A program made the translations under genes and the position numbers. DNA of 29,245 nt from JBICIG01 sp043101605 (GTDB lineage Bacteria; Planctomycetota; Phycisphaerae; Phycisphaerales; UBA1924). The stretch lies in assembly GCA_043101605.1 (NCBI GenBank), contig JBICIG010000054.1, positions 1 to 29,245 of the forward strand, read 5' to 3'. The notes below the pieces were generated by a model. That model was not told the DNA's origin. It saw only the letters and a list, made by a program, of their open reading frames with translations, and did no database searches. Every line of letters starts with the position of its first letter. The first letter of the stretch is position 1. Below are positions 19,864 to 27,803 of the stretch, one piece after another.

Positions 19864-20780
19864 TGACTAACTGGATGGTGCTCGCGGCGGGGAACAATCC
19901 GCTCAGCCATGTCATCCCCCACCCGTTCGTGGTCGCCGAGGACGGGACCTGGATCTGGGACACGACCGTGGGCAACCTGCTGCTCAGCGGTTTGATCCTG
20001 ATCATCCTGGGGCCGTGGATCGCCAAGAAGATCGGGACGGGCCCGGAGAGCCAGGGGCACGATCGTTTCGTGACGCGGAACCCGTTTGCGCACGTGATCG
20101 AGGTGATCTGCACCTACCTGCGTGAGAACACGGTCCGCCCGCTGCTGGGCGACCGGACCGACGGGTTCATGCCGTTTCTCTGGACGCTGTTCTTCTTCAT
20201 CCTGGTGAACAACCTGTTGGGGCTGGTGCCGATCCTCGATGCGCTGCACCTGATCAACAAGGACTGGAAGGCCGAGGGGATCAGCCCGTTCGGGGGGACG
20301 GCGACGCAGAATCTGGCCGTCACCGGCGTGCTGGCGTTCATCGCGTTCCTGGTGATCAACATCTCGGGCATCCGCCAGCTCGGGATCGGGGGGTATCTGC
20401 ACCACCTGACGGGCGGGGCGCCGGCGTACATCTGGCCGATCCTGGTCCCGGTCGAGATCCTGGGCATCTTCATCAAGCCGGTGGCGCTGGCGATTCGTCT
20501 GTTTGCGAACATGACCGCCGGTCACACGCTGGTGGCGACGCTGTTCATGTTCGTGGGGCTGGCGGCGAACCTGAGCTTCATCCTGTCGGGACCGATCACG
20601 GTGATCTCGGTGGTCGCGGCGATCGCGATCTACTTCCTGGAGATCTTCGTGGCGTTCCTGCAGGCGTTCGTCTTCATGTTCCTGACAACGGTGTTCATCT
20701 CGCAGCTGGCGCACCACCACGACCATGAGCACGACCACCACGAGGAGTATCCCCCCGCCGAACCGGTGGGCATGATCTGA
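19863..20780 (+). CDS. atpB: F-type ATP synthase subunit a
   Basis: Subunit a forms the two proton half-channels of Fo beside the c ring. The 305-residue chain has the family elements: an early HPFVV segment, several long membrane helices, and IKPVALAIRLFANMTAGHTLVA with the essential arginine at residue 212. A following helix ends FLEIFVAFLQAFVFMFLTTVFIS. The C-terminus is unusually rich in His, Asp and Glu (HHHDHEHDHHEEYPP), which could bind metal; such tails occur in some relatives but have no known role. It starts inside the stop of the preceding gene. It carries the only ACGT tetramer I could find in the window (20092-20095). Confidence 0.96.
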   Translation: MTNWMVLAAGNNPLSHVIPHPFVVAEDGTWIWDTTVGNLLLSGLILIILGPWIAKKIGTGPESQGHDRFVTRNPFAHVIEVICTYLRENTVRPLLGDRTDGFMPFLWTLFFFILVNNLLGLVPILDALHLINKDWKAEGISPFGGTATQNLAVTGVLAFIAFLVINISGIRQLGIGGYLHHLTGGAPAYIWPILVPVEILGIFIKPVALAIRLFANMTAGHTLVATLFMFVGLAANLSFILSGPITVISVVAAIAIYFLEIFVAFLQAFVFMFLTTVFISQLAHHHDHEHDHHEEYPPAEPVGMI

Positions 20781-20846
20781 AATCATGTCCCGGGCGAGCC
20801 TGTCCCCGCGGGGATCGGCCGGGACCGCACACACGACCAAGGCCAC

Positions 20847-20866
20847 CCGCCCGGTGACCCGGGCGG
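20847..20866 (+). other. Perfect 8-bp hairpin between atpB and atpE
   Basis: CCGCCCGG, loop TGAC, CCGGGCGG form a very stable G+C stem in the 139-base gap before atpE. There is no T-run, so it is unlikely to be a terminator. It could stabilise or process the mRNA to raise c-subunit output. Confidence 0.55.
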
Positions 20867-20919
20867 AGCTCTCCGCGGGACACGAGTTTCCAGTCAACAC
20901 AAGGAATCGGGTGCAAGCC

Positions 20920-21261
20920 ATGAACAAGACGATCCGCAATCTTCTCGTCGCGGCCGGGACCGTTGCCGCCCTCGCCACCCCCGCCCTCGCGCAGGACGGC
21001 ACCAACCCCGCCGAGATCGCCGAGGCGACCGCCAGCGGCATGAAGCAGGTCGGCAAGGGCCTGGGTGCTCTCGGCGCCGGTCTGGCCGTCATCGGCGGCG
21101 GGCTGGGGATCGGGTTCATCGGCAAGGGCGCGGTCGAGTCGATCGCCCGCCAGCCCGAGGCCGCCGGCCCGATCGGCACCAACATGATCCTGACCGCGGC
21201 CCTCGTCGAGGGTGCGACCCTGTTCGCGGTCGTCGTCGGGCTGCTCGCGATCGTCCTCTGA
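20920..21261 (+). CDS. atpE: F-type ATP synthase subunit c with N-terminal signal peptide
   Basis: Subunit c builds the rotor ring of Fo. The 113-residue precursor begins with a signal peptide (1-24, ending TPALA before QDG). The usual hairpin follows: helix 1 rich in Gly (GLGALGAGLAVIGGGLGIG), the polar loop ARQPEAAG (76-83), and helix 2 with the ion-binding glutamate Glu97 in ALVEGATLF. Na+-type rings have Gln at the helix-1 site and Ser/Thr after the Glu. Here the sites hold Phe65 and Gly, which favours H+ coupling. AAGGA lies 14 bases before the ATG at 20920 but only 5 before an in-frame GTG at 20911, so the latter could be the true start, adding three residues. The gene is flanked by strong hairpins. 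Confidence 0.95.
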   Translation: MNKTIRNLLVAAGTVAALATPALAQDGTNPAEIAEATASGMKQVGKGLGALGAGLAVIGGGLGIGFIGKGAVESIARQPEAAGPIGTNMILTAALVEGATLFAVVVGLLAIVL

Positions 21262-21286
21262 TCGCGGCGGTGAACGGACATCCCCT

Positions 21287-21312
21287 GGCCCGCCGTCTGC
21301 CGACGGCGGGTC
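21287..21312 (+). other. Strong hairpin between atpE and atpF
   Basis: CCCGCCGTC, loop TGCC, GACGGCGGG make a perfect 9-bp stem at 21289-21310, extendable by a G-T and a G-C pair. No T-run follows. It lies 25 bases after the atpE stop, where it could protect the 3' end of an atpE segment or reduce read-through to atpF. Confidence 0.6.
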
Positions 21313-21362
21313 GGCTTGGCCGCGCCCCCGTGGCGCCTCACGAGTTTCACGGAGAAGACTCC

Positions 21363-21968
21363 ATGACCACGCTCATGCACCTCCGATCCACCCGCGCGGC
21401 GGTCGCCGCGAGCCTGATCGCCCTCGCCCCGACGCTCGCCGCAGCAGCCGAGGAGGGCGGGGCCAACCCGATCCCGTCGGGCGCGCAGGCGATGGCGCCC
21501 GCGATCGCCGCCCTGGTTGTCTTCGCCGTGGTCTTCACGGTGCTCGCGACGGCGGTGTGGCCCAAGATCCTCAAGGGCCTGAACGAGCGGGCGGACAAGA
21601 TCCGCGAGGAGATCGCGTCGGCCGAGGCGGCCCGCAAGCAGGCCAAGGACGCGCTCGACGAGTACGAGGCAAACCTCGCCGAAGCTCGCGCCGAGGCCAA
21701 GTCGATGCTCGAGCAAACCAAGGCCGACCAGGCCAAGCTCGCGCAGGAGCTCAAGGCCAAGGCCGAGGCCGAAGCCGCCCAGCTCCGCGAGCGGGCGATG
21801 CGCGACATCGAGTCCGCCAAGCGCAGCGCGATCAACGAGCTCTATGCCGACGCGGCGAACCTGGCGACGCTGGTCGCGGGGAAGATCCTCGCCCGCGAGA
21901 TCTCCGCCGACGACCAGACCAAGCTCGTCGAGGAATCCCTCGCCGAGCTCCAGGGCTCCCGCAACTGA
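21363..21968 (+). CDS. atpF: F-type ATP synthase subunit b with N-terminal signal peptide
   Basis: Subunit b is the peripheral stalk linking Fo to F1. The ATG at 21363 follows ACGGAGAAGACTCC, a good ribosome-binding site. The 201-residue precursor has a signal-like N-terminus ending PTLAAAAEE (about 28), then the membrane span near 43-66 (APAIAALVVFAVVFTVLATA), then WPKILKGLNERADKIREEI and a long Ala/Glu/Lys coiled coil to the end, where LAREISADDQ matches the usual delta-binding tail. A cleavable signal agrees with the N-terminus of b facing outward. Only one b gene is present, with no b-prime copy. It is 101 bases after atpE and 34 before atpH. Confidence 0.93.
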   Translation: MTTLMHLRSTRAAVAASLIALAPTLAAAAEEGGANPIPSGAQAMAPAIAALVVFAVVFTVLATAVWPKILKGLNERADKIREEIASAEAARKQAKDALDEYEANLAEARAEAKSMLEQTKADQAKLAQELKAKAEAEAAQLRERAMRDIESAKRSAINELYADAANLATLVAGKILAREISADDQTKLVEESLAELQGSRN

Positions 21969-22002
21969 AGTTCGATCAACGAACGACCCCCGGAGCGCCA
22001 CC

Positions 22003-22620
22003 ATGCCCCTGAGCCAGGCCCAGCCCGATGCTCTCGCCCACACCTACGCCCGCAGCTTCTTCGAGCTCGCTCGGGACGCCGGCGGGCAGCCGAAGATCGA
22101 GGAGTGCCTCGGCGAGCTCGAGGACATCCTCGAGATCGCGCGCGGGGACGCCCGCTTTGCCGAGTTCCTTTCCAGCCGCGTTCTCCCGGCTTCGTCGCGG
22201 GCCGCGTCGATGAAGACGATCTTCGAGGGACGCGTCTCGGACCTGACGCTCCGCTTCCTGCAGGTGCTCAACGAGAAAGAGCGGCTCTCGCACCTGCCTG
22301 CGATCGTCGCGGCGCTCGACCAGATCGCCCAGGAATCGTTCGGGCGGATCGAGGTCGATGTCTACACCGCCGCCCCGATCTCGGGCGATGAGCTCAACGC
22401 CGTGCGCTCGCGGCTGAGCGACATCCTCTCCAAGGAGGTCGTCGTCCACCCGTACACCGACGCGTCGATGATCGGCGGGGTCAAGCTCCGCATCGGGGAC
22501 CAGTTGGTGGACGGCTCGGTCGCGACGCGGCTGCGCAAGATGCGCCAGCGGCTCACGACCTCCGGTGCCGCCGAGGTCCGCGCCCGCGCCGCCGACATCC
22601 TCGACAACGGCGAGGGCTGA
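22003..22620 (+). CDS. atpH: F-type ATP synthase subunit delta
   Basis: Delta (OSCP) caps the F1 head and joins it to the b stalk. The 205-residue chain starts at an ATG with CGGAG 8 bases upstream. It shows the family pattern: LAHTYARSFFELA at the start, LRFLQVLNEKERLSHLPAIVAALDQIA in the middle, and near the C-terminus MIGGVKLRIGDQLVDGSVATRLRKMRQRL, the most conserved delta motif. In most operons atpA follows directly; here an intrinsic terminator follows 42 bases after the stop and pgk comes next, so the F1 genes must be elsewhere. Confidence 0.95.
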   Translation: MPLSQAQPDALAHTYARSFFELARDAGGQPKIEECLGELEDILEIARGDARFAEFLSSRVLPASSRAASMKTIFEGRVSDLTLRFLQVLNEKERLSHLPAIVAALDQIAQESFGRIEVDVYTAAPISGDELNAVRSRLSDILSKEVVVHPYTDASMIGGVKLRIGDQLVDGSVATRLRKMRQRLTTSGAAEVRARAADILDNGEG

Positions 22621-22662
22621 GCCCGCACGGGAACGCGCGGCCGACCGACAAGAACTGCACCG

Positions 22663-22686
22663 GACCCGCCCCTCGGCGGGTCTTTT
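22663..22686 (+). terminator. Rho-independent terminator of the Fo/delta operon
   Basis: GACCCGCC, loop CCTC, GGCGGGTC form a perfect 8-bp stem immediately followed by TTTT. It lies 42 bases beyond the atpH stop and ends the ATP synthase cluster. Confidence 0.85.
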
Positions 22687-22734
22687 CACTCCTACGATTG
22701 GCCCGCCCGCAAGCCTTACTGGGGAGAGCTCTCG

Positions 22735-23940
22735 ATGCCCAAGAAGACCGTCCGCACGACCGATCTCACCGGCCAGCGCGTCCTCGTCCGCGTCGACTTC
22801 AATGTTCCGCTCAAGGACGGCGCGATCACCGACGACGGCCGCATCCGCGCGGCCCTCCCCACCATCAAGCACATCCTCGACCACGGCGGGCGGGCGATCC
22901 TGATGAGCCACCTGGGCCGCCCCGCGGGCACGGGCTACGAAGCGTCGCTGAGCCTCAAGCCCGTCGCCGATCGGCTCGCGGAACTGCTCGGCAAGCCCGT
23001 CGGCTTCCCGTCACAGAGCTGCGTGGATGACGCGGCGGCGCAGGCGGCAAGCTCGCTGCAGAGCGGCGAGGTGCTGCTGCTCGAGAACCTCCGCTTCCAT
23101 GAGGCGGAGAAGAACGGCGACGCCGACTTTGCCGCCAAGCTCGCGGCGATGGGCGATGTGTATGTCAACGACGCCTTCGGCACCTGCCACCGCAGCGACG
23201 CGAGCATGGTCGCGGTCCCGGCGGCGATGGAGGGCAAGCCGCGCGTGACGGGCTTCCTGGTCGAGAAGGAGATCAAGTACCTCTCCGAGGCGCTCGCCAG
23301 CCCCGCCAAGCCCTTCGTGGTGGTGCTGGGCGGCGCGAAGGTCTCGGACAAGATCGGGGCCGTCGAGAACCTGCTCCCCAAGGCCAGTTCGGTGCTGATC
23401 GGCGGGGCGATGGCGTACACCTTCAACGCGGCCCTCGGGCACAAGACCGGCAAGAGCAAGGTCGAGTTCGACCGCATCGCCGACGCCAAGCGGATGATCG
23501 AGGAAGCATCGCGGCTGCAGGTCGACATGCACATCCCCTTCGACCATATCTGCTCGACGAGCTTCGCAGAGCACGCGGGCGACATCGAGGTCTTCGAGGA
23601 CAACATCCCCGACAACTACATGGGCCTGGACATCGGGCCCAAGACCCAGAGTGTCTTCTCCGAGACGCTCCGCAAGGCCAAGACGATCGTGTGGAACGGG
23701 CCGATGGGCGTCTTCGAGTGGGCGCCGTTCCGCATCGGCACCAAGACCGTCGCCAAGGCGATCGCCGAGGCGACCGACAACGGCGCGACCTCGATCGTCG
23801 GCGGGGGAGACTCGGCCGCGGCCCTGGAACGGTTCGGGATGAGCGACCGCGTGTCGCATGTCTCGACTGGCGGCGGGGCGTCTCTCGAGATGCTCGAGGG
23901 CAAGAAATTCAAGAGCGTCGAACTGCTCGACGACGCGTAA
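22735..23940 (+). CDS. pgk: Phosphoglycerate kinase
   Basis: The enzyme transfers the phosphate of 1,3-bisphosphoglycerate to ADP in glycolysis, or the reverse in gluconeogenesis. The 401-residue chain, of normal length, has RVLVRVDFNVPLKDG near the N-terminus, the substrate-binding LMSHLGRP, VYVNDAFGTCHR, VVVLGGAKVSDKI, and the nucleotide-binding C-terminal signatures VWNGPMGVFEW, GGGDSAAALERFG and STGGGASLEMLEG. The ribosome-binding site is GGGGAGAG before the ATG. TACGAT at 22693-22698, just after the atp terminator, may be the -10 of its own promoter, though no -35 is clear. A glycosyltransferase gene follows after 31 bases. Confidence 0.97.
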   Translation: MPKKTVRTTDLTGQRVLVRVDFNVPLKDGAITDDGRIRAALPTIKHILDHGGRAILMSHLGRPAGTGYEASLSLKPVADRLAELLGKPVGFPSQSCVDDAAAQAASSLQSGEVLLLENLRFHEAEKNGDADFAAKLAAMGDVYVNDAFGTCHRSDASMVAVPAAMEGKPRVTGFLVEKEIKYLSEALASPAKPFVVVLGGAKVSDKIGAVENLLPKASSVLIGGAMAYTFNAALGHKTGKSKVEFDRIADAKRMIEEASRLQVDMHIPFDHICSTSFAEHAGDIEVFEDNIPDNYMGLDIGPKTQSVFSETLRKAKTIVWNGPMGVFEWAPFRIGTKTVAKAIAEATDNGATSIVGGGDSAAALERFGMSDRVSHVSTGGGASLEMLEGKKFKSVELLDDA

Positions 23941-23971
23941 GCCGCCCGCCGGGGCGCCAAGGGCTTGGGCG

Positions 23972-25804
23972 ATGACGAGCGACCAGTCCGCCGACGAGCG
24001 TCCCGACGGGGCCGGAGCCCAGCGCGATGGCGCGGGGCGCCGCCGGCTCGCGCTCGACCTCGCGCTGATCGCGCTGCTCGGCTCGCTCTGCTACTTCCCG
24101 GGGCTCAACGGGCAGGGACTGACCAACACGCAGGAATCGCTCCGGGCGCTGACGGCTCTGGAGATGCACCGGCGCGGCGACTGGATCGTTCCGACGATCC
24201 ACGGGCGACCCTACCTCGACAAGCCGCCGCTGATGTATTGGGTGCAGCTCGACCTGGCGATGCTGCCGGGCGTCACGCCGGGCGAGATGACGGTGCGGCT
24301 CACGGTCGCGCTCTTCGGCGTGCTGGGGTTGCTGGCGACCTACCTCGCCGGTCGCGGGCTGTTTGCCGACATGGGCCCGCGCGGCTCGCGCACCGCGTCG
24401 CTCTGGGCGGTCGCCCTGCTCGGCAGCGCCCTCCTCTTTACCCGCTCGGCCCGCATCGGCGAACTCGACATCCTGCTGGTCATGCCGACGGCTCTGGGCG
24501 TGCTCGCGATGCATCGGCTGACGCGGTTGCGGTCCGAGGCGCCGATGGCGGTCGGGCGCTGGATCGGCTGGCTGGGGCTGCTGATGGTCTGCGGGGCGAT
24601 GGCGGCGCTGACCAAGGGCCCGCCGGGTGTCGCGACGCTTCTGGTCGCGGTTCCCGGCGCGATCCTGCTCGCACGCCTGGCGAGGGATCTCCGCTCGTCC
24701 CGGCCGACCAATCGTCGTCTGCGGGCGGCGGGCGTCGCGGGAGTGCTCGCGGGCACCGCGCTGGCGCTGGCGCGGGCCGGCCGAGTGGGCGATGCCAACG
24801 ACGCGCTCGGGCTGGGGTTCTTTGTTCTGCTCGCCGGTGTGCTGGCGTTTGCGCTCGTGCTGCTCGCGACGGGGCGCGGCCTTGGCTCGCTGGCGGGTCG
24901 GCTGCTCGCGTCGGGGGTGATCGAACTGGCGGTGGCCGTGGCGGGTTCGCTTGCGCTCTGGGGCATCGCGGTCTCGGCGCGGCTGGGCCCCGAAGCGATC
25001 CGCCAAGCGGCCGAAGAACAGACCGCCGAGAACCTCCACCTGCTCTACCTCGGCACGCCGGTTCGGCATCTGACCACTGCGATGTATGGCTGTGGGCTGG
25101 GGTCGCTCGCGGCTCTGGGCGCGCTCATCTTCATCGCCCGCCGACGCTTCGACCTTTCGCCTGGCGCGTGGACGGCGGTGTCGTGGGCGATCCTCGCGTT
25201 CGGGGTCTACCTCGTCGCGGGGCACCCTTCCGAGCGCTACCTGACGCCGATGTGGGGCGGCACGGCGTTGCTCGGCGGGTGGTGGATCGCGAGCACGCCC
25301 GGGTGGCGCGCGCGAGGCGGTGTGCTTGGCGTCGGGTGCGCCCTGCTCGCGGCGGGGCAACTTGTCTGGTACGCCGTGGGCCGCGAGCGTCAGTATTCGT
25401 ATCGCAGCCCGCGCGACCTGGCGGCGTATGTGTTCGAGTCGCCCGAACTCCGCCGATTCGTCGAGGAGGAGCGCGTCGCGGTGATCGACTTCTGGGTGCC
25501 GGCGTGGGATGTGTACACCGGCGTGCCCGCCGTGCCCGTGCAGCAGCACGACGCGTTCGCCGACCTGGTGGGCCCGCCCGTCGCGATCGAGGCGTTCGCC
25601 GACCGAGTCGCCGAATCGGGGAGCGACTGGCTCGCGCTCGTGCGGCTCGAGTCCCACGGCCAGTACGCGCCGGGGGCCGAGGTGCTGCGCGAAGCCGGTC
25701 TGGAGGTGGTCCGGGTCATCGAGCCGCCGGCCGAGTACCGCAAGGACAAGCTCCGCACGACGATCGGGCTGGCGATCGTGCGCTCGCCGCGGGCGACGGA
25801 CTGA
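23972..25804 (+). CDS. ArnT-like (GT39/GT83 family) membrane glycosyltransferase
   Basis: The 610-residue protein starts at 23972 with a hydrophilic tail of about 24 residues, followed by some eleven or twelve membrane spans and a C-terminal soluble domain from about residue 475. The first outside loop has the family pattern NTQESLRALTALEMHRRGDW followed by HGRPYLDKPPLMYWVQ, close to ArnT and related dolichyl- or undecaprenyl-phosphate-sugar transferases. A later HPSERYLTPMWGG recalls the conserved Arg-Tyr of ArnT. Such enzymes add a sugar from a lipid-phosphate donor to lipid A or proteins on the outer face of the membrane. Donor and acceptor cannot be told here. The usual acidic pair before the loop reads QE, with only the Glu kept. 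The ribosome-binding site is weak (AAGG). Confidence 0.85.
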   Translation: MTSDQSADERPDGAGAQRDGAGRRRLALDLALIALLGSLCYFPGLNGQGLTNTQESLRALTALEMHRRGDWIVPTIHGRPYLDKPPLMYWVQLDLAMLPGVTPGEMTVRLTVALFGVLGLLATYLAGRGLFADMGPRGSRTASLWAVALLGSALLFTRSARIGELDILLVMPTALGVLAMHRLTRLRSEAPMAVGRWIGWLGLLMVCGAMAALTKGPPGVATLLVAVPGAILLARLARDLRSSRPTNRRLRAAGVAGVLAGTALALARAGRVGDANDALGLGFFVLLAGVLAFALVLLATGRGLGSLAGRLLASGVIELAVAVAGSLALWGIAVSARLGPEAIRQAAEEQTAENLHLLYLGTPVRHLTTAMYGCGLGSLAALGALIFIARRRFDLSPGAWTAVSWAILAFGVYLVAGHPSERYLTPMWGGTALLGGWWIASTPGWRARGGVLGVGCALLAAGQLVWYAVGRERQYSYRSPRDLAAYVFESPELRRFVEEERVAVIDFWVPAWDVYTGVPAVPVQQHDAFADLVGPPVAIEAFADRVAESGSDWLALVRLESHGQYAPGAEVLREAGLEVVRVIEPPAEYRKDKLRTTIGLAIVRSPRATD

Positions 25805-25829
25805 GCGGGGCGGCTGCCGGGGACGCGAG

Positions 25830-27764
25830 TCAGCGCCGGTGGAAGAGCTTCTCGAGATCAGCGATCGACAGCCGGACGGAGGTCGGCCGCCCGTGCGGGC
25901 AGGAGCCGGACCGCTCGACCTGCGCGCGCAGCCGGAGCAGTTCGTCGATCTCCTCGGGACGGAGGGCGTCGCCGGCCTTGACGGCGGCCTTGCACGCCAT
26001 CATGTCGAGCACCTCGTGCAATGCTTCTTCCTCGCCCGGGACCAGCCTTTCGCCCGCGACGCGGTCGAGCAGGTCGGCGACGAACTCGATGGGCTCGACG
26101 CGGCGTTCGAGGAGGAAGGTCGGCACGCTCCGCACGCCGATGGATCGCGGGCCGATCGGTTCGGCGGCGATCCCCAGCCGATCGAGCAGGGGGGCGCACG
26201 ACTCGAGGGCCTCGAGGCGTGCTTCGTCGGCGTCGAGCACCGCGGGCGTGAGCAGCGCCTGTCGCTCGAGGGGCCCGGCGTTCACGCGCGCGAGCAGTTT
26301 TTCGAACATCACGCGCTCGTGGAGAGCGTGCTGATCGATGATGAGCACGCCGTGTTCGTCCTCGGCGATCAGGTACGAGTTGTGGACCCGCAGAGCCGTG
26401 GACTGCCGGGTGTTGTCGAGCAGCCTCGGCAGGTCGGCGGCGAGCGCGGCGCGGATCGCGTCGGTGCGCCACGGCTCGCGTTGCGCAGCCTCGCGAATCG
26501 GTAGCGACGCCTGCTCCCCGGAGCCCGGCTCGCGCAAGGACCACGCCGACGCACCCCGCGGGCCGGCGTGATCGGCCAACCCGGGCGAGCCCGGCAGGAT
26601 TGCGTCGCGCGATCCCGGGTCGGCGGGGAAGGCCGAGCGCACGGCCCGATCGGCCGCGGGCGTGAGGTCGTGCCTCTGGAGCGCCTCACGCACGCTGCGG
26701 AGCACCGAGCCGTGAATCATGGATTGATCCCGGAAGCGCACCTCGAGCTTGGCGGGGTGGACATTCACATCCACGGCCCCGGGGGGCATCTCGATCATCA
26801 TCACCGCGGTGGGATGCCTGCCCGGCTCGATGAGCCCGCGGTACGCCTCGCGGAGCGCGTGCTGGATGGTCTTGTCGCGGACGAGCCGCCCGTTGACGAA
26901 CACATGCTGCTGGGCGGCCGTCGCCCGCGCGATGGCCGGCGTCCCGACGAGCCCCCAGATCGTCACGCCGCGATCGTCGTGCATCGCGTCGAGATGCACC
27001 GCCAGCAACTGATCCTCGAGCTCCCGCCCGAGGATCGCCAGCGTCCGGTCGCGCGGACCCTGCAGCGGGGGGAGGTCGAGCAGCGTGCGGCCGTCGCAGA
27101 TCAGCGTGAACGCCAGTGCCGGCCGGGCGAGCGCGAGATGCTTGAGCCAATCGGTGCAGCGTCCCTGCTCGGTGCGCGGCGTGCGGAGGAACTTCCGCCT
27201 CGCGGGCGTGTTGAAGAACAGGTTGCGGGCCTCGACCATCGTGCCGACCGGCCCCGACGCCGGGCGGATCGCGTCCTGCCCACGATCCGCCGACCGCGGC
27301 CCCGCGACGAACGCGCCCCCCTCGCACGAAACCCGCCAGGCGCCGGGCTCGCCGGGCACGCGCGAGCGGATCGTCAGACGGCTGACCGACGCAATGGATG
27401 CGAGGGCCTCGCCCCGGAACCCGAGCGTGCCGATGCGGTCCAGATCCTCGGCCCGCTCAACCTTGCTCGTCGCGTGCGGCTCCAGCGCGAGCAGGAGCTG
27501 ATCGCGCGGGATCCCCTCGCCGTCGTCGGTCACGCGGACGAGTTCGATGCCGCCCTGCTCGAGTTCGACGGTGATCCGGCCGGCCCCGGCGTCGAGGGCG
27601 TTCTCGACGAGTTCCTTGAGCACCGAGGCGGGTCGTTCGATAACCTCGCCCGCGGCGATCTGATTGACCAGCAGCGCCTCGAGTTTGCGGATGGCGCGCC
27701 GCCGCGGGGCCTGCCCGGCACGCCCAGCCGCCTGCTGCTCGATCTGCTGCCGGATCCCTGGCAT
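25830..27764 (-). CDS. mutL: DNA mismatch repair protein MutL, endonuclease type
   Basis: MutL couples mismatch recognition by MutS to strand removal. The N-terminal GHKL ATPase shows LVNQIAAGEVIERPASVLKELVENALDAGA, GTLGFRGEALASI and the NVHPAKLEVRF element. A linker rich in Pro, Gly and Ser (about 385-440) leads to a C-terminal domain with the endonuclease motif DQHALHERVMFE (477-488, pattern DQHAx2Ex4E), plus ACKAAVKAG and SCPHGRP, which complete the zinc-binding nuclease site. It is therefore a nicking MutL, unlike that of E. coli. The 644 residues include about 26 basic residues before the usual start. The ATG at 27764 lies 6 bases after TAGACT with no ribosome-binding site, suggesting a leaderless mRNA. 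mutS is not in the window. Confidence 0.96.
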   Translation of the reverse strand: MPGIRQQIEQQAAGRAGQAPRRRAIRKLEALLVNQIAAGEVIERPASVLKELVENALDAGAGRITVELEQGGIELVRVTDDGEGIPRDQLLLALEPHATSKVERAEDLDRIGTLGFRGEALASIASVSRLTIRSRVPGEPGAWRVSCEGGAFVAGPRSADRGQDAIRPASGPVGTMVEARNLFFNTPARRKFLRTPRTEQGRCTDWLKHLALARPALAFTLICDGRTLLDLPPLQGPRDRTLAILGRELEDQLLAVHLDAMHDDRGVTIWGLVGTPAIARATAAQQHVFVNGRLVRDKTIQHALREAYRGLIEPGRHPTAVMMIEMPPGAVDVNVHPAKLEVRFRDQSMIHGSVLRSVREALQRHDLTPAADRAVRSAFPADPGSRDAILPGSPGLADHAGPRGASAWSLREPGSGEQASLPIREAAQREPWRTDAIRAALAADLPRLLDNTRQSTALRVHNSYLIAEDEHGVLIIDQHALHERVMFEKLLARVNAGPLERQALLTPAVLDADEARLEALESCAPLLDRLGIAAEPIGPRSIGVRSVPTFLLERRVEPIEFVADLLDRVAGERLVPGEEEALHEVLDMMACKAAVKAGDALRPEEIDELLRLRAQVERSGSCPHGRPTSVRLSIADLEKLFHRR

Positions 27765-27770
27765 CGTTGC

Positions 27771-27776
27771 AGTCTA
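27771..27776 (-). promoter_or_regulatory. Candidate -10 element of mutL (leaderless)
   Basis: TAGACT on the minus strand ends 6 bases before the mutL ATG. It shares the 39-base gap with the HIT promoter on the other strand. No ribosome-binding site is seen. Confidence 0.5.
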
Positions 27777-27790
27777 CGCGAGCCGGGCGG

Positions 27791-27796
27791 TAGGCT
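27791..27796 (+). promoter_or_regulatory. Candidate -10 element of the HIT gene (leaderless)
   Basis: TAGGCT ends 7 bases before the ATG of the HIT gene. TTGCAG at 27767-27772, 18 bases upstream, is a weak candidate -35 that overlaps the mutL -10 region. Confidence 0.45.
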
Positions 27797-27803
27797 CGGG
27801 GTC

